Shown: positions 5,697-11,878 of the stretch, piece by piece
How positions within the stretch are numbered: the first letter of the stretch is position 1
How the letters are laid out: each line of letters begins with the position of its first letter
Source of the DNA: a virus
Virus record (IMG/VR): IMGVR_UViG_3300044213_000019
Location: 1-20,235 of that record
Reading direction: 5' to 3' (one strand)
Length of the DNA stretch: 20,235 bases
Translations under genes and position numbers: made by a program
The notes under the pieces: generated by a model
Told to the model about the DNA's origin: nothing
The model's database searches: none
Seen by the model: only the letters and a program-made list of their open reading frames with translations

Positions 5697-5900
5697 ATGA
5701 AAGCAAAACTCTCACCAAATCTTATCTCGTTCTTTCTGGTTCGCAGAGGGAACTGGTATCTTAAAGTATCTGTTTACAAAAATAAGCAGATACTTGTTTT
5801 GCTTCAACATGCGTACGATATGGACAACATTGTTCTACAATATTTCCATGACCAAACCAAAGCAGCAGAATTTATTGAACACATTATAGAGGAAGTATAA
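5697..5900 (+). CDS. Small basic protein of unknown function
   Basis: A 67-residue frame from ATG at 5697 (MKAKLSPNLISFFLVRRGNW), followed by strands YLKVSVYKNKQILVLLQHAYD and a C-terminal helix AAEFIEHIIEEV. The frame also opens upstream at a TTG (5676), but that codon lies inside the hairpin and has no ribosome site. The ATG also lacks a recognisable ribosome site because the hairpin occupies that region. The gene ends 1 nt before the Sm-like gene, with AGAGGAAG near its end serving that gene. I know no family. Translation could depend on opening of the hairpin. Confidence 0.55.
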   Translation: MKAKLSPNLISFFLVRRGNWYLKVSVYKNKQILVLLQHAYDMDNIVLQYFHDQTKAAEFIEHIIEEV

Positions 5901-5901
5901 A

Positions 5902-6186
5902 ATGATTAAAGTATTTAAGTTAGTGAACGGCGAAGAACTGATTTCTAATGCGAGCGGCAACGGTGGAAACGCATACGTTCTAAAAGATCCAGCGGCAATC
6001 GTAATCCAGCAAACCCAAAAGGGTGTTGGTGTTGCGTTGGCTCCATACATGCCATATGCCAACAGTGAGATCACTTTGTACCTCACAGCCATTGTTTCTG
6101 AGTCAACCCCCAATGTGGACATGGAAAACGAGTACAACCGAATCTTTGGCTCTGGCATAGAGATTGTTTCAGCCATCCAGCGATAA
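5902..6186 (+). CDS. Probable Sm-like (LSm/Hfq-fold) phage protein
   Basis: A 94-residue protein starting MIKVFKLVNGEELISNASG, followed by YVLKDPAAIVIQQ, VALAPYMPYA and, near the end, YNRIFGSGIEIV. This order (strand with NGEELI, strand with LKDPAAIV, the APYMPYA turn, the FGSGI end) matches small proteins of marine T4-like phages for which an Sm-like fold was reported from a putative cyanophage protein in ocean metagenome data. Sm-like proteins form rings that bind RNA; the phage role is not established. AGAGGAAG provides the ribosome site. A terminator follows about 70 nt later, so this is the last gene of its transcription unit. Confidence 0.55.
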   Translation: MIKVFKLVNGEELISNASGNGGNAYVLKDPAAIVIQQTQKGVGVALAPYMPYANSEITLYLTAIVSESTPNVDMENEYNRIFGSGIEIVSAIQR

Positions 6187-6254
6187 GGCTCCAAAGTCCT
6201 CCAAAAGGCTTACAAAGGTAATAAAAAAGGTTTACTTTTCAATGACTTACGAAT

Positions 6255-6278
6255 AACCCTACTTTTTAGTAGGGTTTT
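6255..6278 (+). terminator. Rho-independent terminator after the Sm-like gene
   Basis: AACCCTACT at 6255-6263 pairs perfectly with AGTAGGGTT at 6268-6276 around a TTTT loop. The stem is followed by a short T-stretch that continues interrupted (TTTTCATCATTTT). It lies between the Sm-like gene and the promoter at 6290, the expected place for a transcription-unit boundary. The short T-tract suggests incomplete termination. The gap 6187-6347 holds nothing else I can support. Confidence 0.75.
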
Positions 6279-6289
6279 CATCATTTTGC

Positions 6290-6317
6290 TTGACATTCAT
6301 CCTAATAGGAGTATAAT
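6290..6317 (+). promoter_or_regulatory. Perfect sigma70-type promoter (16-nt spacer)
   Basis: TTGACA at 6290-6295 and TATAAT at 6312-6317 have a 16-nt spacer and full consensus in both boxes. It lies directly after the terminator and about 30 nt before the ATG at 6348, so it should drive the 6348-8514 group including DNA ligase. Confidence 0.87.
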
Positions 6318-6347
6318 TACTCTATTGATTGATTGAAAGGGTACAAA

Positions 6348-6545
6348 ATGTTCTATAAGTCTAAAGCTGAGCTTCGTGCTGAAACCGAAAAACAAATCGC
6401 TTTGTTTTTGAAGAAGGGTGGTTCCATTGAAGTTGTAAAGCCTCGCAAGGCTCCACGTTCTAAGATGGTTGCTAGAACTACCCGAGTTGCCTCAACTGGC
6501 ACCTCTGGTTTCGCTGTTGGTTTCCCTACAAAATCGTTTGTTTAA
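6348..6545 (+). CDS. Small highly basic phage protein
   Basis: A 65-residue protein: MFYKSKAELRAETEKQIALF, then LKKGGSIEVVKPRKAPRSK and a Ser/Thr/Gly-rich end (ASTGTSGFAVGFPTKSFV). An upstream in-frame TTG at 6333 exists, but AAAGGG sits 6-7 nt before the ATG at 6348 and decides the start. The helix plus KKGG-x-V/I-x-V-x-K-P-x-K-A-P pattern recurs in small proteins of aquatic T4-like phages, and the strong positive charge suggests nucleic-acid contact (inference). It is the first gene after the promoter at 6290, so it should be abundantly expressed early. Function is unknown. Confidence 0.7.
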   Translation: MFYKSKAELRAETEKQIALFLKKGGSIEVVKPRKAPRSKMVARTTRVASTGTSGFAVGFPTKSFV

Positions 6546-6557
6546 TAGGAGTTGATT

Positions 6558-7022
6558 ATGGGTCTCGATATGTATCTGAGCGGTAAACGCTATATGTCCA
6601 AGTACTTTGACGCAGAAGACACTGCTCGCATTGAGAAGGTGAATGAAGCACTAGGTTTCAAAGGTGAAGAAGACGCTGACTATGGCGCACAAGAAGTAAC
6701 CTTCCGTGTCGGTTACTGGCGCAAAGCGAATGCCATTCACAAGTGGTTCGTGAATCATGTCCAGAATGGTCAGGACGACTGTCAGGAATATTTTGTCCAC
6801 CGTGAACAGCTTGAACAACTGCGAGATATTTGTAAAGCTGTTCTTACTAACTTTGGTAAGGCAAGCGAACTTCTACCTTCTGCAAGTGGTTTCTTCTTCG
6901 GTGGCACCGACTATGACGACTGGTATAAACAAGATCTGGAATATACCGTTGCTCGTATTGAGCGGATCCTCGCCGATAAGGCTCTTGAGAAGTGTGACTT
7001 CTACTACCAATCGTGCTGGTAA
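6558..7022 (+). CDS. Conserved phage protein with GLDMYL start, unknown function
   Basis: A 154-residue protein beginning MGLDMYLSGKRY. I recognise the motif set GLDMYL, VGYWRKANAIHKWFV, YFVHREQLEQL, LLPSASGFFFGGTDYDDWY and DLEYTVARIERIL from a widespread family of hypothetical proteins in tailed phages and bacteria, with no established function. The WRKAN-x-IHKWFV and FFFGGTDYD blocks look like a binding surface rather than a known catalytic site. TAGGAG lies 8-9 nt upstream of the ATG at 6558. An in-frame TTG at 6552 is less likely. Its TAA overlaps the next ATG (TAATG). Confidence 0.8.
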   Translation: MGLDMYLSGKRYMSKYFDAEDTARIEKVNEALGFKGEEDADYGAQEVTFRVGYWRKANAIHKWFVNHVQNGQDDCQEYFVHREQLEQLRDICKAVLTNFGKASELLPSASGFFFGGTDYDDWYKQDLEYTVARIERILADKALEKCDFYYQSCW

Positions 7023-7210
7023 TGCGAGCCTTTCAAGAGACAACTAAAGACTGGGTTGGCGATGTAAGCAACCATATCTACTACCTTACAGATAACAAGG
7101 AGTATATGGTTGCCTTCTACAACGTTGACTCAGGGGTTGTCAAGAAATTCAAGAAACCTATCCGCTTCGACATGCGACGTAGAACATTTAAGGAACTGAA
7201 ACACAAATGA
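7022..7210 (+). CDS. Small phage protein of unknown function
   Basis: A 62-residue protein starting MRAFQETTKDWVGDVSNHIY. It continues through YLTDNKEYMVAFYNVDSG to a basic C terminus KKFKKPIRFDMRRRTFKELK. Both ends are translationally coupled: TAATG with the upstream gene and ATGA with DNA ligase. The short sequence with NH-x-Y-x-L and a K-P-x-R-F-D-x-R-x-R-x-F end resembles small proteins near replication genes in other T4-like phages. I cannot name it. Coupling to ligase hints at co-production, not necessarily at shared function. Confidence 0.7.
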   Translation: MRAFQETTKDWVGDVSNHIYYLTDNKEYMVAFYNVDSGVVKKFKKPIRFDMRRRTFKELKHK

Positions 7211-8514
7211 ATATCGATGCTTTTTTGACCTCCCTTGCTGCCAATGCTTCACGTAACTTTAAGAAAGAACAGTTACAGGAGAATGTTGACAACGACCTTC
7301 TGCGTAACGTAGTTCGGTTGGCTCTTGATCCATTCACACAATTTTACATTCGTAAGATTCCAGCCTATACACCCAACAAGGGTAACGGCATTGACCTTTC
7401 GTTCGCATTGGACTCGTTGTATGACCTGTCGTCTCGTCAGGTAACTGGCAACGCTGGCATTGCACACCTGAAAGGTATGTTGGAAGCGTTGAATGAATCA
7501 GACGCAAAGGTCATTGAGCGCATCATTCAGAAGGATTTGAAGTGTGGCGTTCAGGCGTCCACTGCCAATGACGTATGGATGGGATTGATTCATGAGTACC
7601 CATGTATGTTGTGTTCACCCTTTGAACAGAAGCTGGTCGACAAGATTCCTTACCCAGCCTACGCACAAATGAAGATGGACGGTATGCGATTCAACGCAAT
7701 CGTTCGTGATGGTAAGGTAGAATTCCGTAGCCGTAACGGTAAAGAAATTAACCTTCTTGGCCACCTTGAAAAAGAGTTTGCCGCACTGGCTGGAGACACT
7801 GACTGTGTATTCGACGGAGAGCTGTTGGTGATGCTTGATGGCGACCACCAGTTCGCTGATCGTCAGACTGGTAACGGCATTCTAAACAAAGCCAACAAGG
7901 GTACTATCAGCGAAGCAGAAGCCAAGCTGGTTCATGCTTCAGTATGGGATATGATTCCATATATGTACTTTATCGACGGATATTGCCCAACTCCATACTC
8001 TCAGCGTTTCTCAAAACTTGAGAAGCTGGTAACTGGTCAGAAAGCAAAAGACAAACGTATCTGGACTGTTACGTCAACCATTGTTCAATCCTTCGATGAG
8101 GCACAAGCAATCTTTGAAGAATACTTGAGTCTTGGTTATGAAGGTATCATCCTCAAGGACGGTTCTGGTTGCTGGGAAGACAAACGTGCCAAACACCAGA
8201 TTAAATTCAAGGGCGAACTTGAGTGCGACCTGAAGATTGTTGATATTGAAGAGGGTAACGGTAAAGCTGCTGGCTCTCTTGGTGCAATTATCTGTGAATC
8301 TTCAGATGGTGTTGTAAAGGTTCGTGTCGGTTCAGGGTTCAGTGATGCGCAACGCAAAGCGTACTGGGCTGAAAATATAGTTGACAAAATTGTGGCAGTG
8401 AAGTATAATAGTAGAATCAAGAATAAACTTGGTGAGAACAGCCTGTTCCTTCCTGTGTTTATTGAACTTCGTGATGACAAAGATGAGGCAGACTCATCGA
8501 AGGATATAAAGTGA
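7207..8514 (+). CDS. 30: ATP-dependent DNA ligase (T4 gp30 family)
   Basis: A 435-residue enzyme that seals nicks between Okazaki fragments and during recombination and repair, through an AMP-lysine intermediate. Nucleotidyltransferase motifs appear in order: motif I KMDG at 156-159, with K156 as the adenylated lysine (T4 ligase uses K159); motif III FDGELL (202-207); motif IV YEGIILKD (311-318); motif V around HQIKFK (330-335). The C-terminal OB-fold part contains IVAVKYNSRIKNKLGE. The N-terminal about 140 residues correspond to the alpha-helical DNA-binding region. It is somewhat shorter than T4 gp30 (487). It overlaps its neighbours on both sides (ATGA and GTGA). A perfect promoter motif lies inside its 3' end. 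Confidence 0.96.
   Translation: MNIDAFLTSLAANASRNFKKEQLQENVDNDLLRNVVRLALDPFTQFYIRKIPAYTPNKGNGIDLSFALDSLYDLSSRQVTGNAGIAHLKGMLEALNESDAKVIERIIQKDLKCGVQASTANDVWMGLIHEYPCMLCSPFEQKLVDKIPYPAYAQMKMDGMRFNAIVRDGKVEFRSRNGKEINLLGHLEKEFAALAGDTDCVFDGELLVMLDGDHQFADRQTGNGILNKANKGTISEAEAKLVHASVWDMIPYMYFIDGYCPTPYSQRFSKLEKLVTGQKAKDKRIWTVTSTIVQSFDEAQAIFEEYLSLGYEGIILKDGSGCWEDKRAKHQIKFKGELECDLKIVDIEEGNGKAAGSLGAIICESSDGVVKVRVGSGFSDAQRKAYWAENIVDKIVAVKYNSRIKNKLGENSLFLPVFIELRDDKDEADSSKDIK
8381..8409 (+). promoter_or_regulatory. Perfect sigma70-type promoter inside the ligase 3' end
   Basis: TTGACA at 8381-8386 and TATAAT at 8404-8409 are exactly 17 nt apart. It lies within codons for VDKIVAVKYN of DNA ligase, about 100 nt before the next start codon at 8511. 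Tyr-Asn codons naturally give TATAAT, so part of the match is supplied by coding. The exact -35 and exact spacing make a functional internal promoter for the following genes likely. Confidence 0.65.
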
Positions 8515-8873
8515 AAGCCTATCTACATGGAAAGATTCATGCTAAAAAGTACGGTGGGGTGCCAGATGATTACGCAGACATCGATGACTTCATCGACTCG
8601 ACCAAACAGGCAGTTGCTGACGTTAGACACCGTGCAATCTTACACTCCGCTTTTGGGTGCTTTCTTGTCGAACGAATGTTTGGACGAACTCGTGTTAATT
8701 CAGAGGGTAAGGAGTACTCTCCCCGAGATGTGGCTGAAGACCACATTCAGCAAGATCTAGGTTTTATTCCAACGATGGAGCAATACCTAAACAACATGAC
8801 AGTTCAGCCGTGGATGTCAGGAACTGAGAAGAAAAATAAATCTTCTCGTAAATTTATCAAACTTGAGGACTAA
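8511..8873 (+). CDS. Conserved phage protein, DUF6915-like, unknown function
   Basis: A 120-residue protein starting with GTG that overlaps the ligase stop (GTGA). The N terminus MKAYLHGKIHAKKYGGVPDD, then DIDDFIDSTKQ, VRHRAILHSAFGCFLVERMFG, DVAEDHIQQDLGFIPT and PWMSG form a pattern I associate with a conserved family that I believe is catalogued as DUF6915; that name is from memory. Conserved His (RHR, LHS, DH) and Asp/Glu residues could in principle bind a metal, but no activity is established. The C terminus is basic (KKNKSSRKFIK). Confidence 0.75.
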   Translation: MKAYLHGKIHAKKYGGVPDDYADIDDFIDSTKQAVADVRHRAILHSAFGCFLVERMFGRTRVNSEGKEYSPRDVAEDHIQQDLGFIPTMEQYLNNMTVQPWMSGTEKKNKSSRKFIKLED

Positions 8874-8879
8874 TATATC

Positions 8880-9275
8880 ATGGGTAAACTGGCTACTGTA
8901 ATCGCAGCACCAATCAAAGGTGCATTGGGTAATGACATTAACGTGGGCGACACCGTAATGGTTGTAACCACTGGTTATTCGCATCGTGTTCGTGTGAATA
9001 GAGGTAAGTATGTTGGATATATTGAAGGTAGTGGCTACTACAAACACCGTGCCCGAATTGAGGTTGAGAAAGAACGTCAAATTCGTGTGAAACCTGATGG
9101 GACTGACTTTGATTGGCGGAAGGATTATGACTCTAAGACATATCCAGAATTACTCAAAGTAATGACAGTTCGCACTGAGAAGTATATTCAAAAGAGCACT
9201 CTGTGCTTGAATCGCATCGCAACAATCAGTCCTGCTGAGACTGATACTGTTGAGAAAATTGGTAAACTTGTTTAA
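8880..9275 (+). CDS. Conserved-looking phage protein, possible small beta-barrel
   Basis: A 131-residue protein: MGKLATVIAAPIKGALGNDI, then VGDTVMVVTTGYSHRVRVNRGKYVGYIEG. The GDTV-x-V-V ... G-x-Y-x-G-Y-I-x-G layout suggests an SH3/KOW-like beta-barrel. It is followed by a charged region (EVEKERQIRVKPDGTDF) and a helical end. No good ribosome site precedes the ATG, only an AT-rich stretch. It may be translated by coupling, since the previous gene ends 7 nt upstream. Function is unknown; nucleic-acid or protein binding by the barrel is inference. Confidence 0.65.
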   Translation: MGKLATVIAAPIKGALGNDINVGDTVMVVTTGYSHRVRVNRGKYVGYIEGSGYYKHRARIEVEKERQIRVKPDGTDFDWRKDYDSKTYPELLKVMTVRTEKYIQKSTLCLNRIATISPAETDTVEKIGKLV

Positions 9276-9285
9276 GGAAAATATT

Positions 9286-9798
9286 ATGAGCAATCTTCAA
9301 ACCGCATTTGACCAGCTGATGGCTGACCAAGCTGAACTACAACGCAAATTCCAAACACAGGCTCAGGCTCTGTTCAAGGATATTACTAAAGAGTTCTTCG
9401 ACAAGAACCCTGGGATTACTGGTGTTGTCTGGACACAGTATACTCCATACTTCAACGATGGTGATACCTGCGAGTTCCGAGTGAACGACGCAACCTTTAC
9501 CAACGCACCTGTTGATGAGTTGAACGATGTTCGTTGGGGTGAATACAATGGCGAGACCGAAGGTGTTTGGGCTTGCGAGAATATGAGTTATGTTCTGGCA
9601 AGCGATCGTGATTACCACAAAGAAACTAAGGATGCTATCCTTGCTTCTGGTGGAGTTGACCCTGACTCATGTAAACTGTTTGGTCAGGCTATCTGCTCTG
9701 GTGAAATGGAATCAGTTATGGAAGCCATGTTTGGTGACCACGTGAAGGTTATCGCTACTCGCGATGGCTTTGAAGTTGAAGAATACGACCACGACTGA
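9286..9798 (+). CDS. Conserved phage protein, unknown function
   Basis: A 170-residue acidic protein. Start at ATG 9286 is decided by AAGGA 9-10 nt upstream; an in-frame TTG at 9250 lies inside the previous gene. Residues 1-40 form a helix (FDQLMADQAELQRKFQTQAQ). Then come FFDKNPGITGVVWTQYTPYF and NDGDTCEFRVNDATF, a segment I have met in other phage genomes as a hypothetical protein. The C-terminal half is acidic (FEVEEYDHD at the end). No catalytic motif is recognised. It is placed in a row of small early genes between ligase and DexA. Confidence 0.72.
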   Translation: MSNLQTAFDQLMADQAELQRKFQTQAQALFKDITKEFFDKNPGITGVVWTQYTPYFNDGDTCEFRVNDATFTNAPVDELNDVRWGEYNGETEGVWACENMSYVLASDRDYHKETKDAILASGGVDPDSCKLFGQAICSGEMESVMEAMFGDHVKVIATRDGFEVEEYDHD

Positions 9799-9799
9799 T

Positions 9800-10024
9800 A
9801 TGATACTTGATAGCATCTTAATTAAAAAACGATTCTTCGATCCAAGGTCGGAGCAAGATATGAAAGTGTTTCGTAACTTTGTCGAGAATCATTCATGGGG
9901 TGGGAAACCCTGTCCGTTCTTTCTGGAGTTTCCATATACAACAATTCCAGATATGATCAAAGACAAGATTACCCACAACCTTTTGGAACTTGAATTTGAC
10001 AGGTTCCACCACATCGGAGTATAA
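9800..10024 (+). CDS. Small protein of unknown function
   Basis: A 74-residue frame from ATG at 9800 (MILDSILIKKRFFDPRSEQD), followed by FRNFVENHSWGGKPCPFFLE and ending LEFDRFHHIGV. The start lies two bases after the previous stop (TGATATG arrangement) with no independent ribosome site, which favours reinitiation. The frame is open further upstream but lies inside the previous gene there. The W-GG-K-P-CPFFLEFPY segment looks like a structured core. I know no family. Its last codons carry the -35 and -10 boxes of a promoter motif. Confidence 0.6.
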   Translation: MILDSILIKKRFFDPRSEQDMKVFRNFVENHSWGGKPCPFFLEFPYTTIPDMIKDKITHNLLELEFDRFHHIGV

Positions 10025-10025
10025 T
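9996..10025 (+). promoter_or_regulatory. Full-consensus sigma70-type boxes with 18-nt spacer
   Basis: TTGACA at 9996-10001 and TATAAT at 10020-10025 are 18 nt apart. The -10 box ends directly before the ATG at 10026, so a transcript beginning about 7 nt later would miss that start codon. If active, the promoter would serve the genes from 10459 on, or an internal start of the 10026 gene. The match is exact, but its position is awkward, so activity is uncertain. Confidence 0.5.
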
Positions 10026-10457
10026 ATGAAAGTTGTGATAAATGATTGTTATGGTGGATTCTCTTTATCGAAAGAAGGGATGACACGTTACCTTGAGCGC
10101 AAGGGAATTAAAACATGGGTCGAGGACGATATCCGTTACAAATCAATGGGATTGTTCACTGTGTTTACAGTTCCACCAGAAGAACGTCTCATCACAAAAG
10201 AAGGTAAGGAATTCTATGAGATGACTCAGGACGAGCGCATCGCATATAATAAGGCTTACTCTGAGCAGACACTCTATGATCGCGATGTCCCAAGAGATGA
10301 TCCAATTCTTGTTCAACTTGTTGAGGAAGACTCTGAGGCAATGAGCGGTCGTTGTGCCAACTTGAAGGTTGTAGAAATTCCTGATGATGTTGAGTGGGAA
10401 ATTGAAGAGTATGACGGCAGCGAATGGGTTGCCGAAAAACATAGGACATGGTGTTAG
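10026..10457 (+). CDS. Conserved phage protein with CYGGFSLS motif, unknown function
   Basis: A 143-residue protein: MKVVINDCYGGFSLSKEGM, then YLERKGIKTW, DDPILVQLVEED and a C terminus VEWEIEEYDGSEWVAEKHRT. The combination of an N-terminal (V/I)IN-x-CYGGF-x-LS and a C-terminal W-x-IEEYDG-x-E-W-(V/I)-A-E-x-H-R-x-W is one I recognise from conserved hypothetical proteins in many tailed phages. No function is known to me. GGAG lies about 9 nt before the ATG. Two bases separate its stop from the next gene. Confidence 0.75.
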   Translation: MKVVINDCYGGFSLSKEGMTRYLERKGIKTWVEDDIRYKSMGLFTVFTVPPEERLITKEGKEFYEMTQDERIAYNKAYSEQTLYDRDVPRDDPILVQLVEEDSEAMSGRCANLKVVEIPDDVEWEIEEYDGSEWVAEKHRTWC

Positions 10458-10458
10458 T

Positions 10459-11001
10459 ATGGCTATTAGCGAAGACAACTATGAAGTTTTCTCAAAACAC
10501 ATGAAGGAAAAGTATCCTCGCTACTTTGGTGAGGGGAAACTCTTTGGTGGATTTGCAGTTGGACCAGGATGGTATCCTATCCTAGAAGCTCTGATTGGGC
10601 AAATTGATTCCTATACTAAGTGGCGTCGCCGCATGCGTGCCGAAGATCTGCGTAACCAACGTCTGGCTCGTAAGGGTCGTGACGCAGTTATTGACAAAAT
10701 CACTAATGGTCGTGGAGTATCATACTCATGGGAAGAAGAACGTATCAATAAGATTATGGTCGGCGCAGATATTACACAACGTGTAGATTATATTTGCATT
10801 GAACAAATCAAAGAGAAGTTCGGTGGTCTACGATTCTATTATTCTGGTGGCGATGATACGATTGGTGGTATGGTAACTATGGCTGAGGTATGGGCTTCAC
10901 ATTCATGCGAAACCTGCGGTAACAAAGGCGAAAAACGTAATGGTGGGTGGATTCGTACTCTTTGCGATCAACATGAAGAAGAACGAAAGGCAAAGCAATG
11001 A
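10459..11001 (+). CDS. Conserved phage protein with C-terminal zinc-ribbon-like end
   Basis: A 180-residue protein from ATG 10459 (MAISEDNYEVFSKHMKEKYP). It contains FAVGPGWYPILEALIGQI, a basic arginine-rich segment (KWRRRMRAEDLRNQRLARKG), IKEKFGGLRFYYSGGDD and a C-terminal C-x2-C ... C-x2-H arrangement (CETCGNK ... TLCDQH) that could bind zinc. The GWYPIL and EKFG-LRFYY-GGDD blocks occur in hypothetical proteins of other phages. The Arg-rich segment and possible zinc site suggest nucleic-acid contact (inference). In-frame codons further upstream overlap the previous gene and have no ribosome site. The end overlaps the next gene by 4 nt (ATGA). Confidence 0.72.
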   Translation: MAISEDNYEVFSKHMKEKYPRYFGEGKLFGGFAVGPGWYPILEALIGQIDSYTKWRRRMRAEDLRNQRLARKGRDAVIDKITNGRGVSYSWEEERINKIMVGADITQRVDYICIEQIKEKFGGLRFYYSGGDDTIGGMVTMAEVWASHSCETCGNKGEKRNGGWIRTLCDQHEEERKAKQ

Positions 11002-11309
11002 GCAAGTATGTTATGGTTGAGGCGATCTCCCAGTTTCGCCAGCGATATGTAATTGAAGTACCCGACGACCATGATAAAGGAGACTTTCCCTGTTCTTCTA
11101 TTGAGTGGGCTGAAGATACTGTTACGATGGAACAGATGAAAGAGTTTTCTCAGAAGTGGCTCGGTGAAGTTATCATTGACTCACGAGAAGTTACTCTAGA
11201 TGAAGTTATGGATATTTGTGATAAAGACAACGAATATCTAAGTGAGTGGACTGTGAAACAAAAGATGGATAATCTTGTCACTGAAATTGGATATGAAAGA
11301 GACTGGTAA
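10998..11309 (+). CDS. Acidic phage protein of unknown function
   Basis: A 103-residue acidic protein: MSKYVMVEAISQFRQRYVIE, then VPDDHDKGDF, WAEDTVTMEQMKEFSQKWLG and a C-terminal helix region VKQKMDNLVTEIGYERDW. The first part reads as two strands of a small alpha/beta domain. It resembles short hypothetical proteins near replication genes of other phages, but I cannot name it. Start and stop are both coupled to neighbours (ATGA upstream, TAATG with dexA), so it is part of one continuous translation unit leading to DexA and DNA polymerase. Confidence 0.68.
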   Translation: MSKYVMVEAISQFRQRYVIEVPDDHDKGDFPCSSIEWAEDTVTMEQMKEFSQKWLGEVIIDSREVTLDEVMDICDKDNEYLSEWTVKQKMDNLVTEIGYERDW

Positions 11310-11878
11310 TGTTTATTTTTGATGTAGAAACCCTTGGCGTTGAATCGACTTCAGTTGTTCTATCAGCTGCATTGATTCATTTTGACCCAGAGAAACAACC
11401 AACATATCAAGACCTTCTTGACGATGCTTTGTTTGTTAAGTTTGATTCTAAGGAGCAAATCCAAAGACTCAAGCGTGTAATTGACAAGGACACTCTAGAG
11501 TGGTGGGCTAAGCAACATGAGTATACTCGTAAGGTTTCTTTCGATGTAGACGAACATGACCTGAGTGCAGAAGCTGGTATCAAATTATTGCATGATTACA
11601 TGGCAAAGTTTCCAAAGGCTCGTGGACAAACTATGTGGGCACGTGGTTCTCTTGACCAGTTGGTGATTGATTCATTGTGTAAAAAAGTTGACATGGATCC
11701 AATTACGAACTATAATATGTGGAGAGACGTTAGAACTGCCGTTGATATCTTGTGCGGAACTACTAACGGATATTGTGAAGTCGATCATCCAAACTTCGAC
11801 AGAGCTGCAGTTATTAAACACCACCCTGTTCATGACTGCGCCCTTGATGCGATGATGTTAATGTACGGAAAAACTTAA
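11309..11878 (+). CDS. dexA: 3'-5' exonuclease DexA-like (DEDDh family)
   Basis: A 189-residue nuclease of the DnaQ-like DEDDh superfamily. T4 DexA (exonuclease A, 227 residues) degrades DNA from the 3' end; host DNA breakdown and replication-associated trimming are proposed roles. Visible catalytic pattern: FDVETLG with D5 and E7, an intermediate ARGSLDQLVID block, and HDCALD with H175 and D180 (H-x4-D). DTLEWWAKQH near residue 80 matches the W-W segment of DexA-like proteins. TAATG couplings link it to the genes before and after. In T4, dexA is not adjacent to 43, so this exonuclease-polymerase pairing is a rearrangement. A consensus promoter motif lies inside the gene. Confidence 0.9.
   Translation: MFIFDVETLGVESTSVVLSAALIHFDPEKQPTYQDLLDDALFVKFDSKEQIQRLKRVIDKDTLEWWAKQHEYTRKVSFDVDEHDLSAEAGIKLLHDYMAKFPKARGQTMWARGSLDQLVIDSLCKKVDMDPITNYNMWRDVRTAVDILCGTTNGYCEVDHPNFDRAAVIKHHPVHDCALDAMMLMYGKT
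11688..11716 (+). promoter_or_regulatory. Perfect sigma70-type promoter inside dexA, upstream of polymerase
   Basis: TTGACA at 11688-11693 and TATAAT at 11711-11716 with a 17-nt spacer match all twelve consensus bases. It lies in codons for KVDMDPITNYN, about 160 nt before the gp43 start at 11878. It would allow polymerase transcription independent of the long upstream operon. Confidence 0.65.

Noticed and set aside
4915-6551. TAATAGGAG recurring at 4915, 6304 and 6543 as a dispersed regulatory repeat
   Set aside because: Two copies are ordinary ribosome sites after stop-like AT-rich sequence and one lies in a promoter spacer. The shared core is simply a Shine-Dalgarno sequence.
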